A DNA stretch of 64,000 nt from Odobenus rosmarus divergens (GCF_000321225.1 NW_004451007.1:278296-342295), one strand, 5' to 3'; positions 54,045 to 64,000 are shown, numbered from the stretch's first letter. Program-made: numbers and translations. The notes: generated by a model not told the origin, from the sequence alone.

Positions 54045-54983
54045 ACTAAGAGAAAATGAGACTGCTCCAGTGGTACCACACTTGGTCCCACGGTACGAAT
54101 GACCAACAAATGTCTGCTCCTCTAACTTTACTGCGCAGTATTCAATTAAAACTTACTTTCAGATCAAAAAGTTAGTGAACATAATACCATCTACTGCTGG
54201 TTTCACACTCTGAAAATTTATGAAAAGTTGTTCGTAAATTAGTAAGACCACTCAATGATGTTCAAAATTAACGCTTTTAAAAATAAGATTTTTTGATCTA
54301 CGGCATTTTCTTTGTTTAAAAAAGGGAAAATATCTGATGTCCATAAGATTCTTAAGTTTATCTTGCCCTCCCCCTCCCTAACTTCAAACCACCTAAGTAG
54401 CTTTTTTCCCTTCCTTCCCCTTCAGCCTAACCCCTTTAGTAAACCCTATTTGAAAAGAAGAAACAATAAGGGAAGTGACAGGAGGTGAAAGAATGAGGAG
54501 TGCGCACTCCAAGAATAAAGGGCGTTTTTATAACAGGAGATACTTTTGTTAGCAAGTGACTGACTGGTCTCCTCCCCCAGTAAGAAGAAATTCCATCCAC
54601 TTCCCAAAACTGCAGAGGCCAAGAACGTCTAGTCTAATAGTTCTGAAACCCCAGTCAGGAGAGCCGAGGGGGGCGGACTGGCGAGTGGGGGAAGGGGAGC
54701 GGGACCAGCAGGAGACCAAAGAACAAAAGGAGAAACCCAAGAAAGGAGAAAAGACGGGACCCGGGCGGCCACGGAGTCAGAGGGAGAGAGAGAGAGCGCG
54801 CGCCGGAAAGCGGGAGAGCACGACCTGGGGGAAGAGAGCGCAGAGCTGGGCAGGGCGCGCGGCTCCACGGCGCACCATGGACAGGGCTCCAGCGGCCTCT
54901 GCCCACACCCCTCTAGGGGGCGGCGGGAGAAAGCGCGAGAGACCGCGGGCGCCGACCCCGTCCCGCCCCCAGCGCCCGCAGTC

Positions 54984-55004
54984 GCCCCCCCCCACCCCCC
55001 ACCC
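54984..55004 (-). other. G-rich tract on the CDH2 sense strand (possible G-quadruplex)
   Basis: The plus strand has C-runs of 9, 6 and 3 separated by single A residues, so the nascent CDH2 intron 1 RNA would carry GGGTGGGGGGTGGGGGGGGG. The tract is about 1.35 kb into intron 1, inside the CpG island. Confidence 0.5.
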
Positions 55005-56337
55005 TCGCAGCGGCCGGAGCGCGCCAGGCCGTGACCCGTGAAGACCGTGGAGGAGTACGATCCGCACCATCTGTCCCAGCCCCGGCCGCCCCCGGCGCAG
55101 CGGCACTTCCGAGCCGCGCCCGCACTTTTCAGAGCTGCCACCCGCTGGCCACCCCCAGCTGCAAGGGTGCGCAGGGGGCCCCCTGGGCGGATTTCCCCGG
55201 AGACCCTGACCTGCATTCAGGGCGGACACACCCCTCTCCTGCGGCCGCTTTGGAACCCCATCGCCTGCGGGGGCCGATTCAGGACCCCCGCCCTGCCCCC
55301 GCCCTGCGCGGGGGTCGGAGCTGAGGCGCGCGGCGTCGCTTCCCGGGACCCTGTGGGCGGCCGGGAGGGGCCTTGGCTTATCCTCCGCCGGACGCCGCGG
55401 GGAAAGTTGGTCGGTCAGCCGGGCTGGGGACCGGTGGCGCGGAGTGGCAAGGGAGGCTGCGACCTGCCTGAAGCAGGTGCTTCCTGCCGCGGAGAAGCCT
55501 CCTAGTACCGATTCCATGAAGAGGCTGTCTGGCGCTCTCCCGAAGCTGTGAAAAGTGCGGAGGCTCCTCGCGAAGGCGTCCCCGAGGACTAACGCAAGGG
55601 AGAGACAGCGGACAGAGGAAGAGGAATAATAACTGAGTAACGAACTTCTCCCCGCCCGCCAGAATACGGGGCGTGCGGGGCCAGGCTCTGGGTGCGGAGG
55701 CCCCGGCCCGCATAGACTCTTCGGGGCAAGGGGACGAGGTTTTCTTCCAGGTGGGACCGACACAGAACACAGTGAGGACAAGAGGACAAGAAGAGAAAGC
55801 AACTCTGGTCTGGGGTAAAGACAATAGGACAGTGGAGCCCTCGGGCACCGGGAGGCGCGCGGGTGCCAGGGTGGGGTGGGGTGGAGGCACGTCCCGTAAC
55901 TAAGACACCAGAGTGAGAATTCCTACTGCAAACTCGCGACCCATCCCTGCAGAAATAAACAAAAAAATCGGAGCAAAGTGCAAAGCGAGGGGCAAGAAGC
56001 GCAGAAAACTGCAAAACCTGGGAGCTATCCTGCCTCACCCTTCTGCTGCCCAGAGATACCCCCTGCAAGCTCGCCCGGCCCGGAAGGAAGAACAGAGGGG
56101 GCCGGCGATCGGTCCCTTCGGGACCCGCCGGGAGCGGCGCCGGAGAACAGCCGGCCCGGCCAGCCCTGCCCCAGCGCCCCGGCCCGAGCCTCGTGCCTGC
56201 GCAGCTCCCGACCGCGCGGTGCGGCACCTCCCTTCCCGGGTGCGCAGCCTGGCCCCGCAGCGGCGCGGGGAACAAAGGGACCCGGCGCCGCCCGCCCCAC
56301 CCCGCCCGCGGCCCGGCCCGCGGAGACCGCCGCGTAC

Positions 56338-56397
56338 CTGAAGCAGGGCCGCCAGCAGCGGCAGCAGGGTCCGCGACGCTCCCACTATCCGGCACAT
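56338..56397 (-). CDS. CDH2: CDH2 (N-cadherin) coding part of exon 1: signal peptide start
   Basis: CDH2 is a classical type I cadherin, a single-pass calcium-dependent adhesion protein that links to beta-catenin and p120-catenin at the plasma membrane. Read on the minus strand, this exon starts with ATG (56395-56397) and encodes 20 residues: MCRIVG, then ASRT, then the hydrophobic LLPLLAALLQ core of a signal peptide. It matches the start of human N-cadherin, as remembered, except at residues 5 and 8. The exon ends CAG|GTACGC, a good donor, in phase 0. The frame stays open into the intron for another 100 codons, but that part is GC-rich intron. The start context is weak (T at -3 and T at +4), yet no other ATG lies upstream on this strand for about 1.38 kb, so the start is secure. 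The exon sits inside a large CpG island. Confidence 0.96.
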
Positions 56398-56850
56398 GGA
56401 GGCGGAGAGGGGCCGAGCGAGGAGCCGGAGGCGGCGGCGGCGGCGGCAGCAGCGGCAGCACCAACAGCAGCGCGGAGAGACGGCTCCAGGCAGTTTCCAC
56501 CCCCTTCCCTTCCCCTCCCCACCCCACCCCCTTCACCGCTGCTCTCCTCTCCCCGCCAATGGAGAGCGAGCTGATGACAAATAGCGGGCCGCGGAGTCCG
56601 CGGGACTCGCACCAGGAGTAATAAAACAGACCGAGAGATCAAGGAGCTGGGGAGGGGGCGGGGGAGAAGGCGGGCGTGCGTGTGAGGGTGTGTGAGAGAG
56701 AGAAAGAGAGTGTGTGCGCGTGTGTGTGTGTAGGCGGCCGCGGTGGCAGCGCAGGCGGCTAGGCTCCGGCCCTAAGCGCAGCGGAAGCCGGGAGGGATGC
56801 AGGCGGCGGGGACCTTGGCCGGTGTAGGATGCGGAGGTGGAAGTGGAGCG
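56398..56850 (-). promoter_or_regulatory. CDH2: CDH2 5' UTR and core promoter region (approximate)
   Basis: The transcription start cannot be fixed from sequence alone. The human 5' UTR is several hundred bases, which would place the start near 56700-56850. The stretch contains a CCG/CTG-rich repeat (56430-56460), a pyrimidine-rich block on the sense strand, a CCAAT at 56556-56560 (plus orientation) and a GC box at 56655-56663. It contains no upstream ATG on the sense strand, so no ATG-initiated upstream ORF is expected. Confidence 0.6.
56430..56460. repeat. GCG/GCA trinucleotide repeat in the CDH2 5' UTR
   Basis: On the plus strand this is a run of GCG units followed by interrupted GCA/GCG. 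On the sense strand it reads CTGCCGCTGCTG then CCG units, about 35 bases 5' of the start codon. Such repeats are prone to length variation and form stable RNA structure. Confidence 0.85.
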
Positions 56851-57040
56851 GCTGGCGCTCCCGAGGAACTCCGCAACGCGAGGTTTCGGGCTCGTGGCTT
56901 TGCTTCCTCTGGGTCCCCTCTCCAGGGCCGCTCTGCAAGACGAAGATGCCGAGGAGAGCGCCGCGGGGAGGGCGCTCCGGGCCGTGCGCGCTGCGCCCAC
57001 AAAGGGCAGCAGTCCCGCCGCCCGGCGCCTCGTTGCGGGC

Positions 57041-57061
57041 GGGGGGGCGGGGAGGGGGGAG
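57041..57061 (+). other. G-run block upstream of CDH2 (possible G-quadruplex and Sp1 site)
   Basis: Runs of seven, four and six G separated by single bases include the GC box at 57044-57052. Together with the GGG just before it, the block has enough G-tracts for an intramolecular quadruplex on the plus strand. Confidence 0.5.
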
Positions 57062-57485
57062 CTGAGGGCCGCTTTCCGGCACCCCGGAGAGTTGGAGACT
57101 GTTCTCCGGCCTCGGCCGCACGGGGGTGAGGCCAGGGGCCGGCGCGGCCGCTACTGCCGCGGCTCCGTCCCGCGCAGCCGCCGCCGCGGCCACCCCTGCT
57201 GCCCGCGCGCCGGCACCCGCCTGCCGGTCCTTGCCCGGCGCCGCTCACTGGCGCGCGCCACCCCACCCCCCGCCGCCGCCGCCGCCGCCCGCGCACCCCG
57301 CTCGGCCTCCGCGAGCGCGACGGACGCGAGCCGCAGCCGCCGCCGCCACTCTCTCGGCGCTCGCCGCACGCGCTGCCAGGCTGTGCGGCCCTCTCTCCTC
57401 TCCTCTCTTCTCCTCTCCCGCCGCCGCCGCCCTCGCCCCCGCCTCCTCCTCCCTCCTCCGCCGAGCTTCCCCGCCCGCGTCGTGG

Positions 57486-57490
57486 CCAAT
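57486..57490 (+). promoter_or_regulatory. CCAAT box (NF-Y type), plus orientation
   Basis: The context GGCCAATCGG fits the NF-Y consensus well. It lies about 1.1 kb upstream of the CDH2 start codon near the distal edge of the CpG island, and points away from CDH2. It could serve the CDH2 promoter or a divergent plus-strand transcript. Confidence 0.5.
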
Positions 57491-59144
57491 CGGAGGCCAC
57501 CGAGCTGCGGCGGTAGCCGGCCAGATCCACGGCAACCGCCCGCCCCCGTCCCCCCCGAAGCACCCCGTTTTTGCTGCAGCCCGCGGGGGGTCGCCGGAGG
57601 GAAGTCTGGGGTGCGCGCAGCACCGCCCCGGCAGGTGGAGGGGCTGCGGGAAATAAAATTACTTGCACGGGAACTTGATGGTTGTCAGGTTCCTCCTTGG
57701 ACCGCGATGGGGAATCAGAGATCAGGAAAGGGGACAATGCCTCCTAGGCAGCCTAACACACGCTTCTTTTTCTGTTTTGTCATTCTTTCGAGATAGATTA
57801 TTTTTCTGGGTAAGGACAAACACAGCATACTGGCGACGCAGGCAGAGCCCATCCTGGCCATTGTTGTCTGAGGTGCTTGCCTTGAGCCACCTGAGGGTCG
57901 GGGAGGGCGGAGGCCGCGGTTTCCCTGTGGCCCACGTACTTCTCCCACCTTTGCGAATGTGCTGGAACAGCCCAAGTTTGTGTGTTCTTGTTTCGTTTTC
58001 TTTTGTTCTCTCTGAGAGTTTGAGAGTGCGTGTTATTTTATTTGAAGTCTCCCGTTCTGTATTTCTAACTCGTTAGTGGTACTGTTCACAATTTTTAGCA
58101 AACAGTTTCAGGGACTTTGACTTCCTCCCTACACCACCTCCAACAACGTCAACAAAGAAAAACAGAAAAGAAAGAGAGAGGGATAAACAACCTAAAAGCC
58201 AGAGCTCGCTGTGAAAATAGGATTATCTAAAAGATAAAATGACTGATAGAGAGTTCGCACCAAGTAACGGAGTTTTGTTTCCTCTCCTTAAGGCATGAAC
58301 TTGGAGTGGTACACAAAAAGTGAGAGACTTTACAAGTTTGGGTCACAAGCATTTGTGGAACGGAGGGAGAGGTGAGGAGTCATTGATTTTGCCTACATAA
58401 TGAATTTTTTCCAGAACCTTTTTTTTTTTTTTTTTTTTAGGTTTTACAGGTAAATAAAAATACCAGTATTTTATTTAAACGTTTCCACACTCTGGAGGTC
58501 GTGGAACTTCGTTGCAGTTAATGAACATTATTCTTCTACTTTGGGTAACTGAAGTACTAACATTTGAATTTGAATTTCAGGATACTGATCATTTAAGAAC
58601 TTGATGAATGTCTAAAAATCAAGTACTGACTTCTTTGACATGAGTGATGCAGCTTTTGATAATGTACTATTGCTGGCTAGGCTTTTAAAAAATTAATATT
58701 CATAGGGAGGCTTATTCAATTTTAATTAAAACAATATTGTAGGCCATTTTTTAAATGAATCTCAAAAAAATTTCCTAGATTTTTTTCTCAAAAAGAATAA
58801 GGAAGAGCATGTCAATTCAAATTCCTCCCCACTCCCAGCAGTAGCCATTGATGTTTATTGCCATTCTGATTAAAGTTAGAACAGATTTCAGCATGAGTAA
58901 CTCTATTGCTTGTTAGTATTATTTGCTAGAAGCTTTAAACATCATGCCCCTTATAAATTAAACTCTTCTTATGACATCAAAATCTGCTTTGGAATGCCTG
59001 TCAGCTAATTCTCTGATTCCAATAGTTTTTGATCATACAGATAAGAACTTGCAGGGTTTTTGTTTTTGTTTTTGTTTTGGTCCAACTTGCATGCCTCTCA
59101 TTTTTCAATTGTGAATTGCTTTGGAAACTTGCCTGCGATTAACT

Positions 59145-59158
59145 TGACCACGTGGTCA
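59145..59158. promoter_or_regulatory. 14-bp perfect palindrome with a CACGTG E-box
   Basis: TGACCACGTGGTCA is its own reverse complement and contains the canonical class B E-box. Confidence 0.6.
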
Positions 59159-59435
59159 GCCAAATCTTGCTAATCAGCCTTTTATCACAAGAAGGAATAG
59201 CCTAGTCTAAAATTATGTTATTGGAGACTTTTGTGCATCCGTATGATGTTAATAAAGTTAGATACAGTGTTGACTTTGGCACCCAACACACCCCTGTCTC
59301 CATTGAACCAGTTAAAATAATCTAATGGGGCCATTCATTTCTTTGGGCAAATGGTGACCAAACTCTTAAGATTTTCAGCCCAGATCACAGCATTGTTAGT
59401 CAGAAGACTAACTTTCCATCAGCCTGCAGAGCTCG

Positions 59436-59465
59436 GGGAACTTGCAAGTTCCCTGCAGGGAACTT
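59436..59465. repeat. Two overlapping perfect palindromes
   Basis: GGGAACTTGCAAGTTCCC (59436-59453) and AAGTTCCCTGCAGGGAACTT (59446-59465) share an arm, so three alternating 8-bp arms lie side by side. Confidence 0.95.
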
Positions 59466-60114
59466 GGCAGTGACCCAGAGAAACAGCCAGGTGGTAGGGG
59501 AAGGGGAAGAAAACAAGAAAATAATAAAAATTAAGGCTGGGCTCATACACTGAAAATCAGTCTAATCCCTTGATTTCTGGCCTGTGGGCTGCTGCTGATT
59601 TACTACAAGAGGTCTCAAATAAATATGTGCACCACGCATTGTGGACAGACTGAATAAATGATGGGCACATAGCTAGTTTTCATATGTATATAGATACCAT
59701 GATGATTTATTTTTAGCATTTATTTGAAAGTAAAATCATAACTCTTTTGTTGTGTATTTTCTCAAACGGGAGATGCTAAACCTACAAGTACATCATTCGA
59801 GTGTTTGTATAAAAGGTTCCTCACTTTGGAAACAAATGGCAAATAGTAGTATCTATCTGCAGCACCCTCACCTACAACCTCCCCTCCCTGCCGCCCCACA
59901 CAGCTCCAAGACAGGAACCATACTTGTCTTTACCCTGCTAAGTGTCCTTCCCAAATATTAAATGAAGACACTCCTCAACTTTTCCTCCTTCTCTCCCAAC
60001 CCCCATGGCAAGCTAGGATTGTCCCTTCTCCCTTAGGAAATGGCCCTCACATTGCAAGTTTCTCCCCAGTTAGCTTTAGGGTATTAAAGCTGACCGTCCC
60101 TGGGTTATACCCCT

Positions 60115-60290
60115 TTTATAGAGTTATGGAATGTTCTAAATTAAAGTTAAAGATGATCTGTGCAACCCCCTCATTTTCCAGGAGCACTGAAGCTTAAAGA
60201 GGTACACAAAGCTACCTGCTGGCAAGTAGGGAACCCAGATGAGACACCTGCTTTGTTACTCCCAGTCCTATCTAGGCTCTTTACATTAAT
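60115..60290 (-). repeat. Ancient MIR-like repeat
   Basis: GATGATCTGTGCAACCCCCT, CATTTTCCAGGAGCACTGAA and AAGTAGGGAACCCAGATGAG follow the same old repeat as at 50920. Confidence 0.5.
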
Positions 60291-60349
60291 CTAGAGAGTC
60301 CCTTTTAACTTCAGAAAAATCAATGATATGGAATGAGAGGAAAGTTTAA

Positions 60350-60436
60350 CAAAAAAAAAAAAAAGAAGAGGAAAAGAAAGAAAGAGAGACAAAGAAGAAA
60401 GAAAGAGAAAGAAAGAAAGAGAAAGAAAGAAAGAAA

Positions 60437-60484
<48 letters not shown>

Positions 60485-60531
60485 AAAGAAAGAAAAAGAG
60501 AAGAGAAGAGAAAGAAAAAGAAAAAAGAAAG
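60350..60531 (+). repeat. Polypurine (GAAA)n tract
   Basis: About 180 bp containing almost only A and G, with GAAA units and an A-rich start. Open frames on both strands are low-complexity. Confidence 0.97.
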
Positions 60532-60715
60532 TTTAATGAGGCTGGGGATTTGTCCACAGTTTCTCTTAGCTATTTTGTTCTTTGCTGTATACATCACATG
60601 GGGCTCATAACTGTTTTTCTCTCTGCTGGTCTCAGTTCCCATGTTCCATTTTCAGTGTGATCATCTCACTGTATTTAGTGTGATTCTTGTGTTTCAAGAT
60701 TCGTATATTTTCTTT

Positions 60716-60913
60716 TTTCAGATTTTATTTATTTATTTAGAGAGAGAGAGAGGGAGACTGGGAGGGAGGGGCAGAGGGAGAAGGAGAGAGAGATTTCAAG
60801 CAAGCTCCACGCTGAGTGCATAGCCCAAAGAGGGAGGGGGGCTCGATCTCAGGACCCTGAGATCATGACCTGAGCTGAAATCAAGAGTTGGACTCTCAAC
60901 CGACTGCGCCGTT
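60716..60913 (-). mobile_element. Can-SINE, slightly 5'-truncated
   Basis: CAGATTTTATTTATTTATTT, a (GA)n-rich middle, GGGGCTCGATCTCAGGACC, then TGAAATCAAGAGTTGGAC and CGACTGCGCC. The last dozen bases of the head are missing and no clear target duplication is seen. Confidence 0.92.
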
Positions 60914-60919
60914 CATTTG

Positions 60920-61260
60920 GTACTCAGCCAGAGAAGTTGTCATCTGTTCCAATATTAGAAGAAAAACTTGGGTTTTTTAAATCTACTCTTGTTTGGAGAT
61001 ATTATTTACATTTCTTTCTGTCTTTCCTTTTTAAAAAAAAAATTATTTTTTTTAAGTATTTGAAAATCCAACTCAATGTTTCCATGGAAAATATAACCAC
61101 GCAAGTAACTTAAAGTACGTTTGGTCAAGTGAATAAAGGAGTTATACATTTCCATGACCAGGGAGGTAATTCACAAGCAGCTTTTATATTACAAGGAATG
61201 CTGCTTCCTCCCCTCCCCCCCTTCCCCACTCCCCCCACCCCAGACAATCCCTTTCTGGAA
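60920..61260. other. Upstream intergenic stretch, unassigned
   Basis: T-rich, with a C-rich patch (61205-61243). Nothing supported. Confidence 0.4.
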
Positions 61261-61267
61261 GTTAAAA

Positions 61268-61410
61268 AGGTATAATAAACAGAGTATGGATTTGAATTCA
61301 GGTGGACCTAGCTTTATGAACTTGGGTGAGTTTCTCAACATTTCTAAGGCTCTTTTCATTATTTCTAAAATGTGGATAATATATCAGGATTTCTTAAGAA
61401 AGCCTGATAT
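61268..61410 (+). mobile_element. MIR SINE
   Basis: The segments GAGTATGGATTTGAATTCAG, AACTTGGGTGAGTTTCTCAA and ATTATTTCTAAAATGTGGAT match MIR. Confidence 0.75.
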
Positions 61411-61449
61411 GAACACAGTGGAACACAGGAGGGACTTTTATCTATATGT

Positions 61450-62290
61450 GTATTAAATATGCTTACTTCCACTGAGGATTTGGAGCAGAGTTGTTGAGGA
61501 ATCTCAGTGAATGTTCCTCTCACCTCCTCCAGTACTATCTGCAATTAAAACAAACAAGGCTTTGAATCAGAGTTTTATTTGGGAGGCACGAATTTTACAG
61601 AGGGACGCGAAATCTCTAATGTAGGTAGCAATGGCTGAATACATATTTTACTGACAAAAGTAAATATATGGTGGCTTTACAAGATGCATAAAAATATCTG
61701 AGTATATGAAGTATTAGTAGGGAACTATCTTCAATATTAATGTATTGATTTTACATAGGAAAGCATATTCATTTTTGGATTATCTCATAATAGCTTATGA
61801 AACTTATAATAGCAAGACCAGGACTAAAACTTACTTGACTTAGAACTTTTCTCCAGTAAACCTGACTTCTGTCATTTCTCAAACAACTTTCTATGTGTTC
61901 CCAGAGTCAAGATTTCATAGCTGATTTCAGAGTCCTGCTTGAATATCAGCTGTATTTGAGAAAATATAATTTGCGTGATGTTAAAGAAATCTGCCTTCTG
62001 CACGGGAAGCATGGGTGTTTATGGGATAAGAACAGCACTTTGGATTCCTTAAGAATCAGAAGGCCTATTTCTCAAGATAAACGTATCTTCAGAAAATAAA
62101 AATCATGTTGAAGACTCTGGTAACATTAGTTGTGCCAAACTTTTGCCCTTGTGTCCTTATAAAAGCAAAGATCTGCCTTCTGGAAGGTTCTGAAATACAA
62201 TGGTCGGTGTTTAGAGCATACTAAAACATATTTAGTATCTGAGCTTATACAGACTCTGTGCCCTTTCCTCCAGTGAAGTTCCAGGCAGTT
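61450..62290. other. Upstream intergenic stretch, unassigned
   Basis: AT-rich. The 68-codon frame at 61893-62099 is not recognised. Confidence 0.4.
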
Positions 62291-62299
62291 GAAAAGTAT

Positions 62300-62460
62300 T
62301 CCCTGGATTCAGGAGATCAGTGTTCTCTTCCTAGATCTATGAATGGCTGAATCCTCTTAAACACGCCACTTAATTTCTTTACACATTTTCTTACCTATAG
62401 AACCTAAATAATTCCACTTTCCTCACAAAATGCTGAGTGGTCTAAAAAAATAATGTCAGT
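62300..62460 (+). mobile_element. MIR fragment
   Basis: The segments TCAGTGTTCTCTTCCTAGAT, CACGCCACTTAATTTCTTTA and TTTTCTTACCTATAGAACC follow MIR in diverged form. Confidence 0.55.
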
Positions 62461-62464
62461 AAAG

Positions 62465-64000
62465 CCTATTTAGCTCTTTAGAGAGGAGTTATAGATAAAT
62501 ATACGGTATTCTTTAAGGCTGTGGATTCGGCTCTCACAAGAAGAATGATTATTTGGTACCTAAAGTTAAGTCATATTTTAATGATGTGGCATAAGCAACA
62601 AGCTGCCTCCCCCCTCCACTTATCCACAGATTTAAAAATAACATATTTATCCTTCCATTACAAAGGCAACACATGCTCATCCATAGATACTTGAGAAAAT
62701 TATATTCAGTTAAACACACCATAATCATCCATAGAGGACTTCTTACATTGCAATACAATCTGGGAAGATATAGTCCAAGTTTTCCTTTTCAATGGTGAAT
62801 GTAAAAAAAAAAGTCGATAGTCCCATTTATTACAGAATTTATAATGTATGTCACTGTGATTCATTCTTTCCATAGCTCAAAAAAGCCAAGTGATTACCAT
62901 AAACAAGCATTTTCTTTCTGGGAGGTCTATTATTTTGAATCATCCTTGAGAAACTTTTTCACCAAAAATGTGTTTGCAGGAGATGGGAATATTCTCACTT
63001 CTAAGGTTGTTAGACAGCCAATAATAAGCATGTATTTGCATTCCCAAACTACCTATCCAAGCCATATGCAATGTTAAAACCTTGGAGGCCTATTAGCCCC
63101 TGGGAAGAGTTCTTGGAGGCTTCTGGGCCTCAGGGCTTTGAGGGAAGGGATGAGTGGCTGGCAAAGACAAATGGGCACAGCCGAACATCAGAAGAAGGAA
63201 AGAACTAAAGCACCTGAAGTTTGTGCTCTGTAATGAGAGGAGGGGACAGAATGTGGACAGAATGTTGACTATGGCTAAACTACAGGACGAGGGCAAGGTC
63301 ATAATCCTAGTAATTACTCAATAAATGTTTTTTCAGTTTTAGAAGTGAGTCATGCCCCCCCCCCAAAAAAAAGAAAAAGAAAGAAAAAAAGAACACGGAA
63401 TTTGGACAAGAGCGTGGGACAGCCTTTCCTTTTCATCATCCAGAACTGACAGGATGGGCCACACAACAGGGCGACTGGTAAGTAGCAGTCATCCAGGGCA
63501 GTTCAGTCTGTCTTTTCCCAGAATTTGCACATCTTGAGAAGGGCAAGTCATCATCAAGTAAGAAATTTTCACTCAGAGATGCTTGCTGGTAGGGATGTGC
63601 GCTCCTATTCCCAGTTCTCAAATCATTACCTCAACAAATATTATAAACCTATTATACTTCAAAAATTCTGCCTCTGAAGTTATTTTTGTAAGGTTGGAAA
63701 TGACATAAAATGGCCTGTTGTAATTATAGCCTTTTTTTAAAATTGAAAATAAACTCTATCCATATGTTAATGAGATAGTTTAAGCTTTAACTTAAGAAGA
63801 TGTAAGTTGGCTTCTTTTTTTCTTATTTTCTGGATGCAGAATCTTACAGGTTGATCCTTAATTTTCTTATCTCTCTCATTTTTTTGTATGTTCCCTGCCC
63901 CCCTACATTCTCTCTCTTTCAAATACGTTTTCTGGGAGATTTCTTTAGGTTTTTCTTCCAGGCTTTCTGTTGAATATTTGGTCATATTTTTGATTTCCAA
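62465..64000. other. Upstream intergenic stretch to the window edge
   Basis: C-run then A-rich segment at 63355-63393. A 77-codon lysine-rich frame on the minus strand runs to the right edge (63767-64000); it is unrecognised and its composition is AT-driven. Confidence 0.35.

Larger units (their letters stand above)
54650..57650. promoter_or_regulatory. CDH2: CpG island of the CDH2 promoter
   Basis: About 3 kb of very GC-rich, CpG-dense sequence stands out sharply from the AT-rich flanks. It covers the upstream region, the 5' UTR, exon 1 and the first 1.7 kb of intron 1. There is no TATA box at a sensible distance from the start codon, as is usual for a CpG-island promoter. Perfect GC boxes (GGGGCGGGG) lie at 56655-56663 and 57044-57052. 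CpG density drops a little around 55900-56000. Edges are judged by eye. Confidence 0.93.
57660..60110. other. Region upstream of CDH2, no gene or mobile element recognised
   Basis: About 2.4 kb from the CpG-island edge. It has a T22 run at about 58418-58438 and is otherwise repeat-poor. Palindromes lie at 59145-59158 and 59436-59465. The 137-codon frame at 57663-58076 is not recognised. Confidence 0.45.

Noticed and set aside
54777..55802. 341-codon minus-strand open frame, with other long frames on both strands across 54.5-57.8 kb
   Set aside because: High GC removes stop codons, frames overlap on both strands in all phases, and the products are Pro/Ala/Arg/Gly-rich without domains. Only the 60 bases at 56338-56397 are supported.
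56035..56337. Read-through of exon 1 frame for 100 further codons
   Set aside because: A good splice donor follows residue 20, and the known protein continues with the sequence in exon 2.
63767..64000. Lysine/glutamate-rich 77-codon frame at the right edge, possibly L1 ORF1
   Set aside because: No diagnostic L1 ORF1 motif is visible; the composition follows the T-rich plus strand.

Overview
The window is mammalian nuclear DNA from a carnivore, most likely a caniform and probably an arctoid (bear, seal or mustelid group). It holds thirteen tRNA-derived Can-SINEs with the typical head (GGGGCGCCTGGGTGGCTCAG), the CT-rich middle and the AATAAAATCTT-A(n) tail. Older layers are L1, L2, MIR, MER5/MER20, other hAT elements and a MaLR-type LTR. 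The exact species cannot be read from the sequence.

One protein-coding gene is visible, on the minus strand: the 5' end of CDH2 (N-cadherin). Exon 1 (56338-56397) encodes the first 20 residues and ends at a CAG|GTACGC donor. Exon 2 (28263-28374, 112 bp) encodes the end of the signal peptide and the start of the prodomain. Both exons fit in phase. Intron 1 is 27,963 bp, including a 780-N gap. Intron 2 runs off the left edge and is more than 28 kb long.

Layout from left to right: 1-28262 is intron 2, AT-rich and repeat-laden. 28263-28374 is exon 2. 28375-56337 is intron 1, whose last 1.7 kb lies inside the CpG island. The CpG island spans about 54650-57650 and holds exon 1, the 5' UTR and the promoter. 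57650-64000 is upstream intergenic DNA with candidate regulatory sequence, a polypurine tract and repeats.

No complete gene, RNA gene, CRISPR array, operon or new multi-gene system is present. The points of most interest are regulatory or structural. There is a strand-asymmetric absence of ATG over about 1.38 kb upstream of the CDH2 start. The exon 2 splice donor is poor. Two overlapping perfect palindromes and a 14-bp E-box palindrome lie upstream of the promoter. A SOX-motif-rich block lies in intron 1. Several nested repeat insertions allow relative dating.
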